Shown here: positions 1 through 9,007 of the stretch, piece by piece
Layout of the letters: each line of letters opens with the position of its first letter
How positions within the stretch are numbered: position 1 is the stretch's first letter
Assembly: GCF_000331735.1 (NCBI RefSeq)
Contig: NC_020126.1
Coordinates: 4,278,001 to 4,342,000, forward strand
Direction of reading: 5' to 3'
Origin: Myxococcus stipitatus DSM 14675
Lineage (GTDB): Bacteria > Myxococcota > Myxococcia > Myxococcales > Myxococcaceae
DNA length: 64,000 bases
The notes under the pieces: model-generated
Told to the model about the DNA's origin: nothing
The model's database searches: none
Seen by the model: the letters and a program-made list of their open reading frames with translations, nothing else
Made by a program: the position numbers and the translations under genes

Positions 1-3000
1 GGGATGGCGACGACGGTGCAGGGGCCGCAGGGAGCAGCGTCACCAGGCGCACGTCCTCCATCCAGCGCGGGGATGGCGACGCTGCAAGGGCCTCCGGGAG
101 CAGTCCCAACGAGTGGGCGTCCGCCCTTGAACGCGGCTGGGCCGGTGATGCAGGGGCCACAGGGCGCAGTGCCACCAGGCGCACGTCCTCCATCCAGCGC
201 AGGTCTGGCGACGGGGCAGGGGCTGCAGGGAGCGGTGCCACCAGGGGCGCAGCCGCCCTCGAGCGTGGCTGGGCCGGCGATGCAGGGGCCGCAGGGAGCG
301 GTGCCACCAGGGGCACGTCCATCATCAGGTACAGGTGTGTCTGCGGTGCAAGGGTCACAGGGTGGCGTTGTCTCTCCAGGGATGGTGGGTATTCGGCCTC
401 CGCCGAGCACGAATGTGCCGACGAGTCAGGGCTCACAAAGCGCCCCGATGCCACCAGGAATTCAGGGCGCCCGACCACCGCCGAGCGCAAGTGGGCCGAC
501 GGAGCCAGGAGCTCAGATTGGCACCGTCCCGCCAGGGATGGTGGGTGCACGACCGCCGTCGAGCGCGAGTGGGCCGACGGAGCCAGGAGCTCAGATTGGC
601 ACCGTCCCGCCAGGGATGGTGGGTGCACGACCGCCGTCGAGCGCGAGTGGGCCGACGGAGCCAGGAGCTCAGATTGGCACCGTCCCGCCAGGGATGGTGG
701 GTGCACGACCGCCGTCGAGCGCGAGTGGGCTGCCGGGACTGGGAAGTGGCACGGAGACACCTGCGACGCCGTCGGGGATGGCGGGCGCACGCTTGTCGTC
801 GGACCCGGATGTTTCATCGGCGGTGCCATCAGGGACGGTGGGTGCCCGCCTGTCGTCAAGCGTGGGTGGGCCGACGGAAGCCGGTTCACAGGGCGATCCG
901 CCGTCCGAGATGGTGCTGTCGCTGGGCGCGGGTGGTGCCCCGGTGGGTGTTCTTCCGGGGGCTGTTGCGTCTGGGATAGTGCTTTCGCCGATTGCCGGTA
1001 TGCCTCTCTCCGGGCTGACTGGTGGAACTCCGTCCGGAGCGTCGCCGATGTCGGGGGTGGAGCTGTCTTCGGTGCCGGATCCGAAGGACACCCTGTCGGC
1101 ACGAGAGTCGTCGACGACCATGGGAGTGGCTTCGGTGCTGGATCCGAAGGAAACCCTGTCAGCACGAGAGTCGCTGTCGACCATGGGAGCGGCTTTGGTG
1201 CTGGAGCCGAAGGACACTCTGTCAGCACGAGAGTCGCTGTCGACCATGGGAGCGGCTTTGGTGCTGGAGCCGCAGGACACTCTGTCGGCACGAGAGCCGT
1301 CGTCGACCACGGGAGTGGCTTCGGTGTTGGAGCCGAAGGACACCCTTGCGGCCAGCGAGTCGCCGACGTCGGGCGCGGAGCCGTCTTCGGTGCCGGAGTC
1401 GCAGGGCACCTTGTCCTCCAGCGAATCGCTGGTGTCTGACGTGGAGCTGTCTTCGGCAGTGGGCCCGCTGGAGACCCTGTCGCCAGCGGCACTCCCTTCG
1501 TCGAGCACGGAGATGTCCTCGACGGTGGGGTTGCCGGGGAACACCCTGCTGCCCGGCGCTCACTCGCCATCGGCATGGGATCTGCTGGCCGAAGCCGAGG
1601 TGCAGGAGGCCGTGCCGGCCCGAAGCCCATCCTCTTCGACCGAAGGCGACCCGTCTGAGCTGGGAGCTCACGTCGCAGGGCGCTCTGGGGAATGGCTGCC
1701 ATTGAACGCGAGTGGATCGGCGCCCGAAGGGCAGGGCATTGGACTGGAAGGTCAATCGCTCAGGACTCAGCCTCCGTCGAGCATGTCGGCGACACCGAAT
1801 CAGCCGTTCGTCGATCCAGTTGTGACCGAAGCCCGACCACCATCGAGCGTCGATTCGTTGGCCGCACAGGGGCCGCAGGTCCTGGTGGCACTGCCTTCAA
1901 CCGAGCCTCGAGTGTCGGCCGAACAGGGTGATACGGCTGCGCTGAACGACTTCGCGGAAAGCGTCGCAACCGAGCTCGCGATGGACGCGGGCGACTCGTC
2001 AATCCAACTGGGCGAAGACTTCTTCGCGGACGTCGCGCCAGATGGCGATGGCCTCAAGGTTGATCTACCCCAGGAGGATTCTCGCACGGAGTCTCTCGAC
2101 TCGCTGGAGCTTGCAGACCCAGCCGCGGATGACGCGGCCGCAATCGATGCGAGTCTGTCACCGGCCACCGACGACGAAGCTCAGACAGACATTGGCGCCG
2201 AGGGACAGCACAATCCCTCATCCGAGAGCGCCAGCTCCACACTGGTCTCTGGCTCGTCTGTGTTTGCCCCGTTCAAGGATGAGCTGGTCGGTGCGAGCGC
2301 GGCGTCAGCCGTAGAGACCGACCTCGGTGACAAGTCCACGGATGCTTCGTCCGTGTCGACGAACCCCGCCATGTCTGGGACAACGGTCGACGTGGCTGCC
2401 AAGGACTCGGTCAGCGCACTGTTCGCACCTCATGGGACGGAGGCTTCCGCGGCTGTCGCAATCGCGCTGCCTCCTGCTCCAAGCGAAGTAGCGCAGTCTC
2501 GTTCCGAGTCGGATGCCGCTGTCAGCCTGTCCTCAGGTCCGCTGAGTTCGCTCGACCTCTCGGTGTCCGAGCCAGGGTCCCCTCCAGCCAAGGACACAGC
2601 GTCTCCGTCCACGATCCCCGAGAGCCTCACCCCGAACGAGACACCGGACCTCTCCAGCGTCCGTCCATCGCAAACACAGACCGCGGACGGCTCGAAGGAC
2701 GGCCTCCTCGCGCCCGAGCCGTCTGCCAACGAGCAGACCTCACCCGCGGAAGCCTCGCCCTCCGTCGCGTACTTGGATGCGACCGAGTCCGCTCCGGGAA
2801 CCACGGAGTCGCCGACGCCCGCGGCCGAGTCCTGGACGCTCGGAAGCACGGCGCAGCCCTCGACTCGCAGCACCGTCAGCACGGGGGAAGGGGACTCCGG
2901 TGATTCACTGATGCTGGAGGCCGCGGGCTCCATGCTCGCGTCCCACGGCGACCCGTCGTCGCGCGACACGACGAAGACTCGGGACGGCTCGGCCACGGAG

Positions 3001-3963
3001 TCACTCGAGTCCGAGAGCGTGCTCCCACTGGGCGACGTCCTCCCAGGCCGAACAGGCCCGAAGTCAGAAGCCGCGCGAGAAGAGGCGAGCGCCTCGCCCT
3101 CCGAATCCACAGGGTCCACCCTGGCTCCCAAGCCACCAGCGGCACGGCGAGCCCCCATCGAGCTCGACGAACTGCCAGCGGCGGACGACGCCCCGATGCA
3201 GCTCGCCTCGACCTGGGAGTTCGTCGGGTGGCAGGGCTCCGAGGGCAACGGCACCATCGGCCACGTCGCCGAGAGCACTTGGGATGACCGTGCCGTGGAC
3301 CTCGAGGGTGCCATGCCTCGCGCCGAGCCCCCCGCCCGAGCCTCCGCGAACGAGTTCCCCCTTGCGTCCGCCTGGGACTTCATCCAGCAGCCCTGGCAGC
3401 CTCATGCGCGAGAGCACTCCGAAGTCCTGACGGCGTTGTTGGCCGCGGCGGGAGCCTCGACGGCCTCGGGCAGCGAAGGCCCCGCGGTGTCCGCGGACCA
3501 GGTCCTCACGGCGCTGGACGAGGTGAACACGCAAGGCGTGCTCGGCAAGGTGCTGATCGCGTACTGCGCCGGACGCTTCCAGCGGGCCTTCCTGCTGGGT
3601 GAGAGCTTCGGCCTCGTGCGAGTCGGCCATGCATGGGGCCCCGGAAGCGATGGCCCCCAGGTCTCCGCGCTCAAGGTGGACCTGGATGCGCCCTCGCTCC
3701 TCGTGTCCGCATTGGGGCAGTTCGGGCCCAGCAGCTTCGACGCACCTGTCTCCGCTCAGGATGAAGCCATCTTCTCCGCGCTCGGAGGCCCCGCGTCACA
3801 CCTGCTCGTCGTCCCCATCCGCGCGCGTGGGCGTCCCGTGGCCTTCATCGTCGCGGACTCGGGCAACGCACCGGTCCCCAGCACGACGCTCGATGAGCTC
3901 ACCCGCGTCTCCGCCAAGGCCTCGGAGGTCTACGACCGCCTGCCCGCCTCGGGAACCGAGTGA
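1..3963 (+). CDS. Very large low-complexity repeat protein with C-terminal GAF-like domain (5' end outside window)
   Basis: The frame is open from base 1, so the gene probably begins upstream; the first ATG inside is at 4. The N-terminal third is built of Pro/Gly/Ser/Ala-rich repeats of the type QGPQGAVPPGARPPSS. It includes three near-identical 26-residue units encoded by a 78-bp tandem DNA repeat (about 491-724), followed by 21-residue units with the core PKDTLSARES (about 1070-1400). The middle is acidic, Ser/Ala/Asp-rich and probably disordered. Only the last ~190 residues look globular; they alternate hydrophobic strands and helices in the way of GAF or roadblock-like sensory domains (core around FQRAFLLGESFGLVRVGHAW and HLLVVPIRARGRPVAFIVAD). 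No signal peptide is visible because the start is missing. Function is unknown; a scaffold or signalling protein is an inference. It ends convergent to nrdJ, with a hairpin between them. Confidence 0.8.
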   Translation, partial: GMATTVQGPQGAASPGARPPSSAGMATLQGPPGAVPTSGRPPLNAAGPVMQGPQGAVPPGARPPSSAGLATGQGLQGAVPPGAQPPSSVAGPAMQGPQGAVPPGARPSSGTGVSAVQGSQGGVVSPGMVGIRPPPSTNVPTSQGSQSAPMPPGIQGARPPPSASGPTEPGAQIGTVPPGMVGARPPSSASGPTEPGAQIGTVPPGMVGARPPSSASGPTEPGAQIGTVPPGMVGARPPSSASGLPGLGSGTETPATPSGMAGARLSSDPDVSSAVPSGTVGARLSSSVGGPTEAGSQGDPPSEMVLSLGAGGAPVGVLPGAVASGIVLSPIAGMPLSGLTGGTPSGASPMSGVELSSVPDPKDTLSARESSTTMGVASVLDPKETLSARESLSTMGAALVLEPKDTLSARESLSTMGAALVLEPQDTLSAREPSSTTGVASVLEPKDTLAASESPTSGAEPSSVPESQGTLSSSESLVSDVELSSAVGPLETLSPAALPSSSTEMSSTVGLPGNTLLPGAHSPSAWDLLAEAEVQEAVPARSPSSSTEGDPSELGAHVAGRSGEWLPLNASGSAPEGQGIGLEGQSLRTQPPSSMSATPNQPFVDPVVTEARPPSSVDSLAAQGPQVLVALPSTEPRVSAEQGDTAALNDFAESVATELAMDAGDSSIQLGEDFFADVAPDGDGLKVDLPQEDSRTESLDSLELADPAADDAAAIDASLSPATDDEAQTDIGAEGQHNPSSESASSTLVSGSSVFAPFKDELVGASAASAVETDLGDKSTDASSVSTNPAMSGTTVDVAAKDSVSALFAPHGTEASAAVAIALPPAPSEVAQSRSESDAAVSLSSGPLSSLDLSVSEPGSPPAKDTASPSTIPESLTPNETPDLSSVRPSQTQTADGSKDGLLAPEPSANEQTSPAEASPSVAYLDATESAPGTTESPTPAAESWTLGSTAQPSTRSTVSTGEGDSGDSLMLEAAGSMLASHGDPSSRDTTKTRDGSATESLESESVLPLGDVLPGRTGPKSEAAREEASASPSESTGSTLAPKPPAARRAPIELDELPAADDAPMQLASTWEFVGWQGSEGNGTIGHVAESTWDDRAVDLEGAMPRAEPPARASANEFPLASAWDFIQQPWQPHAREHSEVLTALLAAAGASTASGSEGPAVSADQVLTALDEVNTQGVLGKVLIAYCAGRFQRAFLLGESFGLVRVGHAWGPGSDGPQVSALKVDLDAPSLLVSALGQFGPSSFDAPVSAQDEAIFSALGGPASHLLVVPIRARGRPVAFIVADSGNAPVPSTTLDELTRVSAKASEVYDRLPASGTE
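491..724 (+). repeat. Three 78-bp tandem repeats inside the large repeat gene
   Basis: Units begin GTGGGCCGACGGAGCCAGG at about 491, 569 and 647, and a decayed fourth start lies at 725. The copies are almost identical and in frame, so each adds exactly 26 residues. This is coding expansion, not a CRISPR array. Confidence 0.85.
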
Positions 3964-4029
3964 AGTCCACGGACGCGCTGGGGGAGACCCTGGCGCCGTC
4001 CCACGCGTCTCCAGCCCGGTAGAAACGAG

Positions 4030-4062
4030 AAGGGCTCCGGAACCCTGGGTCCCGGAGCCCTT
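4030..4062. terminator. Bidirectional hairpin terminator between the repeat gene and nrdJ
   Basis: AAGGGCTCCGG (4030-4040) pairs perfectly with CCGGAGCCCTT (4052-4062) across an 11-base loop, which can itself partly pair. It sits between two convergent genes, 66 bases after the upstream stop and 24 bases beyond the nrdJ stop, so it can serve both. Confidence 0.7.
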
Positions 4063-4085
4063 GCTACTGCAGTGTCGACTGCAAC

Positions 4086-6878
4086 TCAGCTACAGCCGCT
4101 GGTCGCGCCGCAATTGCCGCACTTATAGCAAGCGCCGCTGCGCACCATGATGGCGCCACATGTGTGGCAGGGCGGGGCGTCCGCCTGGTTCAACCAGGTG
4201 GCGCGGGCACTGCTCGTGGAGCGAGAGAACGAGGCTGACTGAGCGGGCAGCGCGGGCTGGGCCGTGGGGGCCGCCGGCTCGGGGGAGAGGATGGCATCCT
4301 CCTCGGTCTCCTCGCTGGGCATGAACTTCAGCTCCAGCCACCGGAAGATGTAGTCGGTGATGGACTTGGCGATGGGGATGGCGGGGTTGCCGGTGAAGCC
4401 ACTCGGCTCGAAGCGGGTGTGGCTCAGCTTGTCGACCATCACCTTCAGCGGCACGCCGTACTGGAGCGCCAGGGAGATGCTGGTCGCGAAGCTGTCCATC
4501 AGCCCGCTCACCACCGAGCCTTCCTTCGCCATGACGATGAACAGCTCGCCCGGCGTGCCGTCCTCGTACATGCCCACCGTGAGGTAGCCCTCATGGCCGC
4601 CGATGGAGAACTTGTGCGTGATGGACCGCCGCTCGTCCGGCAGGCGCCGCCGCACCGCACGAGGCTCCGGCTTCACCAGCGGCTCGACGACGGCCGCCGC
4701 CTCCACCTTCCGCGTGTCCTTCACCGCCTCCTTCGACGTGTTCAGCGGCTGCGTCCGCTTGCAGCCATCGCGATACACGGCGACCGCCTTGAGGCCGCGC
4801 TTCCAGGACTCGAGATACGCCTTCTCGATGTCCTCCACCGTCGAGTCCGACGGCATGTTCACCGTCTTCGAGATGGCACCAGACAGGAACGGCTGGCACG
4901 CCTCCATCATCTGGATGTGCCCCATCCAGTGGATGCTCCGAGAGCCCTTCGCCGGCTTGAAGGCACAGTCGAACACCGCGAGGTGCTCGGGCCGCAGGTG
5001 AGGGGCGCCTTCAATCGTGTCCGCCTTGTCCAGCGCGCTCACGATGTCCTGCGCCTGCGTCTGCGGATAGCCCAGCTTCTCCAACGCCTGCGGCACCGTC
5101 TGGTTGACGAGCTTCAGCATGCCGCCGCCCACCAGCTTCTTGTACTTGATGAGCGCGATGTCCGGCTCGATGCCCGTGGTGTCGCAGTCCATCATGAAGC
5201 CGATGGTCCCCGTGGGCGCGAGCACCGTCACCTGGCTGTTGCGATAGCCATGGGCCTCGCCCAGGGCCAGCGCGTCATCCCACGCCGCCTTCTGTTCCGC
5301 GTGCAGCTCCGCCATCACTCCGGCCTGGGGCACGGCATATGCCGCCTTGCGGTGCTTCCGGATGACCCCCAGCATGGGCTCCGCGTTCTTCGCGTACCCA
5401 TTGAACGGGCCCTGCTTCTCCGCCATGCGAGCGCTCATCGCGTACGCCTCGCCGCACATCAACGAGGTGATGGCGGACGCGTAGTTGCGGCCCGCGTCCG
5501 AGTCATAGGGCAGACCCGACGCCATCAGCAGCGCGCCCAGGTTCGCGAACCCCAGCCCCAGCGGACGGTAGTCGTGGCTGTTCTTCCCGATGCGCTCGGT
5601 GGGGTAGCGCGAGAAGCCGACGATGATCTCCTGCGCCAGCAGCACCACGTCCACCGCGTGCTTGAAGGCCGCCACGTCGAAGTCACCGGCGATGTCCCGG
5701 AAGTGCATCAGGTTCAGCGACGCCAGGTTGCACGCCGAATCATCCAGGAACATGTACTCCGAGCACGGATTGGACGCGTTGATGCGCGCCGTGCCCGAGC
5801 ACGTGTGCCAGCTGTTCACCGTGGTGTCGAACTGCATCCCCGGGTCGCCGCACAGGTGCGCGGCCTCGGCGATCTCGCGGAACAGGTCCCGCGCCCGGTA
5901 CGTGTCCAGCGGCTGGCCCTCTCGCACCGTGCGCGTCTGCCACGCGCCATCCGCCACGACGGCCTTCATGAACTCGTCGGTGACCCGCACCGAGTTGTTC
6001 GAGTTCTGGAAGTACACCGACGCGTACGCCTCGCCGTTGAACGACGGGTCATAGCCGGCCTCGATGAGCGCCCAGGCCTTCTTCTCCTCGCTCGCCTTGC
6101 ACCGGATGAAGTCGAGGACGTCCGGATGGTCCGCGTTGAGGATGACCATCTTCGCCGCGCGGCGCGTCTTGCCTCCGCTCTTGATGACCCCCGCGAAGGC
6201 GTCGAAGCCACGCATGAACGACACGGGCCCGGACGCGGTGCCGCCACCGGCGAGGAGCTCCTTGCTGCCGCGGATGGTGGACAGGTTGCTGCCCGTGCCG
6301 CTGCCGTACTTGAAGAGCATGCCCTCCGTGCGCGCCAGCGTGAGGATGGACTCCATGGAGTCATCCACGCTGTTGATGAAGCACGCCGAGCACTGCGGCT
6401 GCGCCTCCACGCCCACGTTGAACCAGACGGGCGAGTTGAACGAGGCCTTCTGGCGCAACAGCAGGTGCGTCAGCTCCGCGTGGAAGGCGTCGCGGTCCAG
6501 CTCGGTGGCGAAGTAGCCGCCGTCCGAGCCCCAGCGGGTGAGGGTGTCCACCACGCGCGCCACCAGCTTGCGAACGCTCGTCTCCCGCTCGGGCGTCCCC
6601 GGCGTGCCGCGGAAGTACTTGGACGCCACCACGTTCGTCGCCAGCATCGACCACGAGCGCGGCACCTCGATGTTCTTCTGCTCGAAGACGGCCTTGCCGT
6701 CCTCGCCCGTGATGCTCGCGCTCCGGTACTCCCACGCCAGCTCGTCCGCGGGGTCCACCCCCAGCGTCGTGAAGAAGCGCTCCACGCTCAGCCCCGTCGC
6801 CGCCGCCTTCCCCTTGCTTCGCCCCGCCCGGCGCTCCTTCCCGTTCACCATGGGCTTCGCACTCAGCTCCTTCTCCAT
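4086..6878 (-). CDS. nrdJ: Vitamin B12-dependent ribonucleoside-diphosphate reductase (class II)
   Basis: A 930-residue protein that reduces ribonucleotides to deoxyribonucleotides using adenosylcobalamin, so it works with or without oxygen. The N-terminal part carries the barrel of class II reductases (SFNSPVWFNVGV, then FKYGSGTGSNLSTIRG). The active-site NPCSEY motif lies near residue 370, followed by CNLASLN. A TSCPD-type domain follows (ITHKFSIGGHEGYLTVGMYEDG). The tail is a zinc-ribbon-like cysteine cluster (CHTCG, CYKCGNCG, CS) that probably relays electrons to the active site. The ATG at 6878 has GGAGGG seven bases upstream. It is monocistronic by spacing. A perfect palindrome lies 36 bases upstream of the start; I saw no cobalamin riboswitch and no clear NrdR box. 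Confidence 0.96.
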   Translation of the reverse strand: MEKELSAKPMVNGKERRAGRSKGKAAATGLSVERFFTTLGVDPADELAWEYRSASITGEDGKAVFEQKNIEVPRSWSMLATNVVASKYFRGTPGTPERETSVRKLVARVVDTLTRWGSDGGYFATELDRDAFHAELTHLLLRQKASFNSPVWFNVGVEAQPQCSACFINSVDDSMESILTLARTEGMLFKYGSGTGSNLSTIRGSKELLAGGGTASGPVSFMRGFDAFAGVIKSGGKTRRAAKMVILNADHPDVLDFIRCKASEEKKAWALIEAGYDPSFNGEAYASVYFQNSNNSVRVTDEFMKAVVADGAWQTRTVREGQPLDTYRARDLFREIAEAAHLCGDPGMQFDTTVNSWHTCSGTARINASNPCSEYMFLDDSACNLASLNLMHFRDIAGDFDVAAFKHAVDVVLLAQEIIVGFSRYPTERIGKNSHDYRPLGLGFANLGALLMASGLPYDSDAGRNYASAITSLMCGEAYAMSARMAEKQGPFNGYAKNAEPMLGVIRKHRKAAYAVPQAGVMAELHAEQKAAWDDALALGEAHGYRNSQVTVLAPTGTIGFMMDCDTTGIEPDIALIKYKKLVGGGMLKLVNQTVPQALEKLGYPQTQAQDIVSALDKADTIEGAPHLRPEHLAVFDCAFKPAKGSRSIHWMGHIQMMEACQPFLSGAISKTVNMPSDSTVEDIEKAYLESWKRGLKAVAVYRDGCKRTQPLNTSKEAVKDTRKVEAAAVVEPLVKPEPRAVRRRLPDERRSITHKFSIGGHEGYLTVGMYEDGTPGELFIVMAKEGSVVSGLMDSFATSISLALQYGVPLKVMVDKLSHTRFEPSGFTGNPAIPIAKSITDYIFRWLELKFMPSEETEEDAILSPEPAAPTAQPALPAQSASFSRSTSSARATWLNQADAPPCHTCGAIMVRSGACYKCGNCGATSGCS

Positions 6879-6914
6879 GTCGCCACCCTCCGGGGGTTCA
6901 CTCTGAGTTGGGAT

Positions 6915-6926
6915 GCAAAATTTTGC
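6915..6926. promoter_or_regulatory. Perfect 12-bp palindrome upstream of nrdJ (candidate operator)
   Basis: GCAAAATTTTGC is a perfect palindrome in an AT-rich patch within otherwise GC-rich DNA. It ends 37 bases before the nrdJ start codon, in the place where a promoter core or repressor site would be. It does not match the NrdR box I remember. An operator role is inferred from position and symmetry alone. Confidence 0.45.
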
Positions 6927-7112
6927 GAAACGCTAAGGGCGCGAGATTGCGATGGTTCCTTTGGCGTCACACGGACAAGCGTGGACGACTCCGGAGCAGG
7001 CTCGCGAAGCGTGTCGTAGGGAGCTTGAAGCCCCGGACTTCGTTTGTGGAGTTTGCTCGGTTGAGGGCCGAGCGGGCGGATCAATACGCGCTTCGCGGCA
7101 GCTGATCAAGAA

Positions 7113-7138
7113 CGGCACTGACCCAATTAGTAGTGCCG
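7113..7138. repeat. 7-bp inverted repeat with 12-base loop in the nrdJ upstream region
   Basis: CGGCACT (7113-7119) and AGTGCCG (7132-7138) are exact reverse complements around an AT-richer 12-base loop. It lies in the middle of the long gene-free stretch. It could be a terminator or part of an RNA leader; nothing else supports either. Confidence 0.35.
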
Positions 7139-7473
7139 GGAAGAATCACACACACTACGAAATGGGGCTCGGACGCCGAGCGTGGGTGCGGGCGGAAGCT
7201 GTAGCCGCCTGTAGCAGCGCGGGCACGCAAGCGCTGATCTAGAGCCTGGCGGAGCGGGTGTAAAGGGAGGCGCTACTTGGGCTGATAACAGCTTGCGAGG
7301 CATGTATCGTCACTCCGCCGCAAACGAGCGTGATCACTGGGGGACGTTTGCTGGGAGTCTGTGCATGCCGGTGGGACTCCGCCAGTGCCCTCCCGTGGAT
7401 CCGCTCGCCGGGCCCGTCTCCGGGTGAACAGGTGGGGGTCGATTTATGGAATCCGGCGCGCTAGGAGGCAGGC

Positions 7474-7815
7474 ATGCCACCTCCTTTCCAGCGCCATGTC
7501 TTCGTGTGCACCAATCGACGCCCTGACGGGCACCCCAAGGGGTGCTGTGCCACGAAGGGGGCGGACGAGGTTCGCGCCGCCTTCAAGGAAGAGCTCGACA
7601 AGCGCGGCGTGAAGGGGCGGATGCGGGCGAATGCGGCCGGGTGTCTCGACACCTGCTCGTTCGGCGTCTCCGTGGTCGTCTATCCGGAGGGCACCTGGTA
7701 CGGCGGCGTGAAGGTGGAGGACGTTCCCGAAATCGTCGAGCAGCACCTGATGCAGGGCCGCCCCGTGGAGCGGCTCCTGATGCCGTTCTCCCGCAAGGAG
7801 AAGGCAGAGGGCTGA
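7474..7815 (+). CDS. Thioredoxin-like (2Fe-2S) ferredoxin
   Basis: A 113-residue cytoplasmic protein of the thioredoxin-like 2Fe-2S ferredoxin family. Cysteines at 12, 24, 25, 57 and 61 give the C-x11-C ... C-x3-C pattern that binds the cluster. The N-terminal HVFVCTN strand and the C-terminal GVSVVVYPEGTWYGG strand-turn match the family. AGGAGG five bases before the ATG fixes the start. It is a single-gene unit with a hairpin directly downstream. The family carries electrons, but the redox partner cannot be told from the neighbours. Cys24 and Cys25 being adjacent leaves it open which of the two is the ligand. Confidence 0.9.
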   Translation: MPPPFQRHVFVCTNRRPDGHPKGCCATKGADEVRAAFKEELDKRGVKGRMRANAAGCLDTCSFGVSVVVYPEGTWYGGVKVEDVPEIVEQHLMQGRPVERLLMPFSRKEKAEG

Positions 7816-7824
7816 TGCGCTCGA

Positions 7825-7857
7825 GCAGAAGCCCCCGGCGGGGACGGGGGCTCCTGC
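7825..7857. terminator. Hairpin terminator between convergent ferredoxin and LPMO genes
   Basis: AGCCCCCG (7830-7837) pairs with CGGGGGCT (7845-7852). The outer GCAG/CTGC extends the stem past one mismatch. It lies 10 bases after the ferredoxin stop and also beyond the LPMO stop, so it can act in both directions. Confidence 0.6.
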
Positions 7858-7912
7858 CCAAGCCGCGCGCGCACGACCCGGGCTCACCGGTGTGCGCGCG
7901 CCGCGAGCAGGC

Positions 7913-8869
7913 TCAGGGCGTGCTCGCGGGCTTCTCGATGTCCAGTTGGTACGAGTCGCTCGACTCGCGCGAGTAGATGCGCAGCGTGGAGGCGCTCGGG
8001 GCCGGGCGGATGTTGCCGTCTGTCTGGAGCTCACCCACCTGGACGCGGCGGGACGCGGCGTTCACCCGCTGCGCCAGCTGCTGCATCCACTGGGACGCCT
8101 TCGCGGCGTTGTCGATGAGGAGGGGGTGGGTCTCCGCGTCGCGTCCCGCGCTGTCGAACACGCGCAGCGTCACCTTGCTGCGCGCCGGAAGGTCCTCACG
8201 CGCCTGCATGGAGCCCAGCTCCACCCACGACGTGGGCGCCACCGCGCCGCCGATGCGCACGTCCGAGCACGAGTAGAAGGCCTCGGGGCTGTCGGAGCGC
8301 TGCCAGATGGCATAGACGACGTGGTTGCCGGTGCGGCCCGCGGGGAACGGGCAGGACAGCCGGTAGCGGAAGTTCTGCGCGACGATGCCATTCACCGTGC
8401 AGAAGGGCGTGGCCTCCAGGTCCGACCACTTCAGCGGGGTGGCCGGGTTGTAGCCGGGCCTGGTGACGTAGAGCTGGAAGTAGGCCGTCGCGTGGGCGGC
8501 CGTCGCGTGGAAGACGAAGTCGTAGCGATTGCTCGCGTTCGGTGAAATGGGCGTGGAGACCCAGTCCGTGCGGGCCAGGTCCATGCCCTTGAAGTAGCTG
8601 CTGCCGCCGGAGCAGAGCATGCCGTCCGCGATGAGCTCGCGGTGCCGGCCGTTGGCGTTGCCCTGCCGCACGCCGTTCCAGTCGTACAACTGCTGGGTGC
8701 CGTTGTTCTGGATGGCGGCCGTACACGCGGCGGACTTGGGTCTCTCCGGTCCTTCCTTGAAGCAGCTGTAGATGCGGCTGATGGGAATCTCCATCGAGCC
8801 ATGTGCCGAGGCGACGCCTCCGGACAACAGCGACAACACGACCAGGGATGCTGCGAGCGGCCTGCGCAT
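7913..8869 (-). CDS. Secreted lytic polysaccharide monooxygenase (AA10, chitin-binding type)
   Basis: A 318-residue secreted copper enzyme that cleaves crystalline chitin or cellulose oxidatively. The frame is open further upstream, but the ATG at 8869 has AGGAGG nine bases before it and begins a clean Sec signal peptide. Cleavage after ...GGVASA leaves His23 as the mature N terminus, which family members need for the copper-binding histidine brace; the second brace histidine is His126 in ATAAHATAYFQLYVT. The catalytic domain runs to about residue 210. The C-terminal ~100 residues (WVELGSM..., TLRVFDSAGRDAE) resemble the second domain of GbpA-type chitin-binding proteins. It stands alone; its upstream neighbour ends in its own terminator. 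A role in prey or insect and fungal polysaccharide breakdown is inferred. Confidence 0.93.
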   Translation of the reverse strand: MRRPLAASLVVLSLLSGGVASAHGSMEIPISRIYSCFKEGPERPKSAACTAAIQNNGTQQLYDWNGVRQGNANGRHRELIADGMLCSGGSSYFKGMDLARTDWVSTPISPNASNRYDFVFHATAAHATAYFQLYVTRPGYNPATPLKWSDLEATPFCTVNGIVAQNFRYRLSCPFPAGRTGNHVVYAIWQRSDSPEAFYSCSDVRIGGAVAPTSWVELGSMQAREDLPARSKVTLRVFDSAGRDAETHPLLIDNAAKASQWMQQLAQRVNAASRRVQVGELQTDGNIRPAPSASTLRIYSRESSDSYQLDIEKPASTP

Positions 8870-8930
8870 TGGGGGTTTCCTCCTGTAGCCGCGCAATGGA
8901 GGCCGGCGGACCTCGAATCGGGTCAACGCC

Positions 8931-8976
8931 CCAAAACAAAAGCGGCGACGCGGCCCCGAGGGAACGCGCCGCCGCT
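8931..8976 (-). terminator. Rho-independent terminator of the Bax-inhibitor gene
   Basis: Arms 8941-8952 and 8965-8976 form a 12-bp GC-rich stem with one mismatch. Read on the minus strand it is followed by TTTGTTTTGG (8931-8940), a proper U-rich tail. It is the most classical terminator in the window. Confidence 0.85.
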
Positions 8977-9007
8977 GGGATTCAGCGGAGGACTGTCGAC
9001 TGGCCAA

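Larger units (their letters stand above)
6879..7473. other. 595-base divergent intergenic region upstream of nrdJ and the ferredoxin gene
   Basis: No convincing gene. It holds the palindrome at 6915-6926, a hairpin at 7113-7138 and, at its right edge, the AGGAGG ribosome site (7463-7468) for the ferredoxin gene. Short frames here have no codon bias or recognisable product. I looked for a B12 riboswitch and a tRNA on both strands and found neither. Confidence 0.5.

Noticed and set aside
491..724. Regular direct repeats resembling a CRISPR array
   Set aside because: Period is 78 bp with no variable spacers; the repeats are in frame inside a protein gene.
6879..7473. Cobalamin riboswitch upstream of nrdJ
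   Set aside because: No B12-box-like segment on the minus strand; only a palindrome and a small hairpin are visible.
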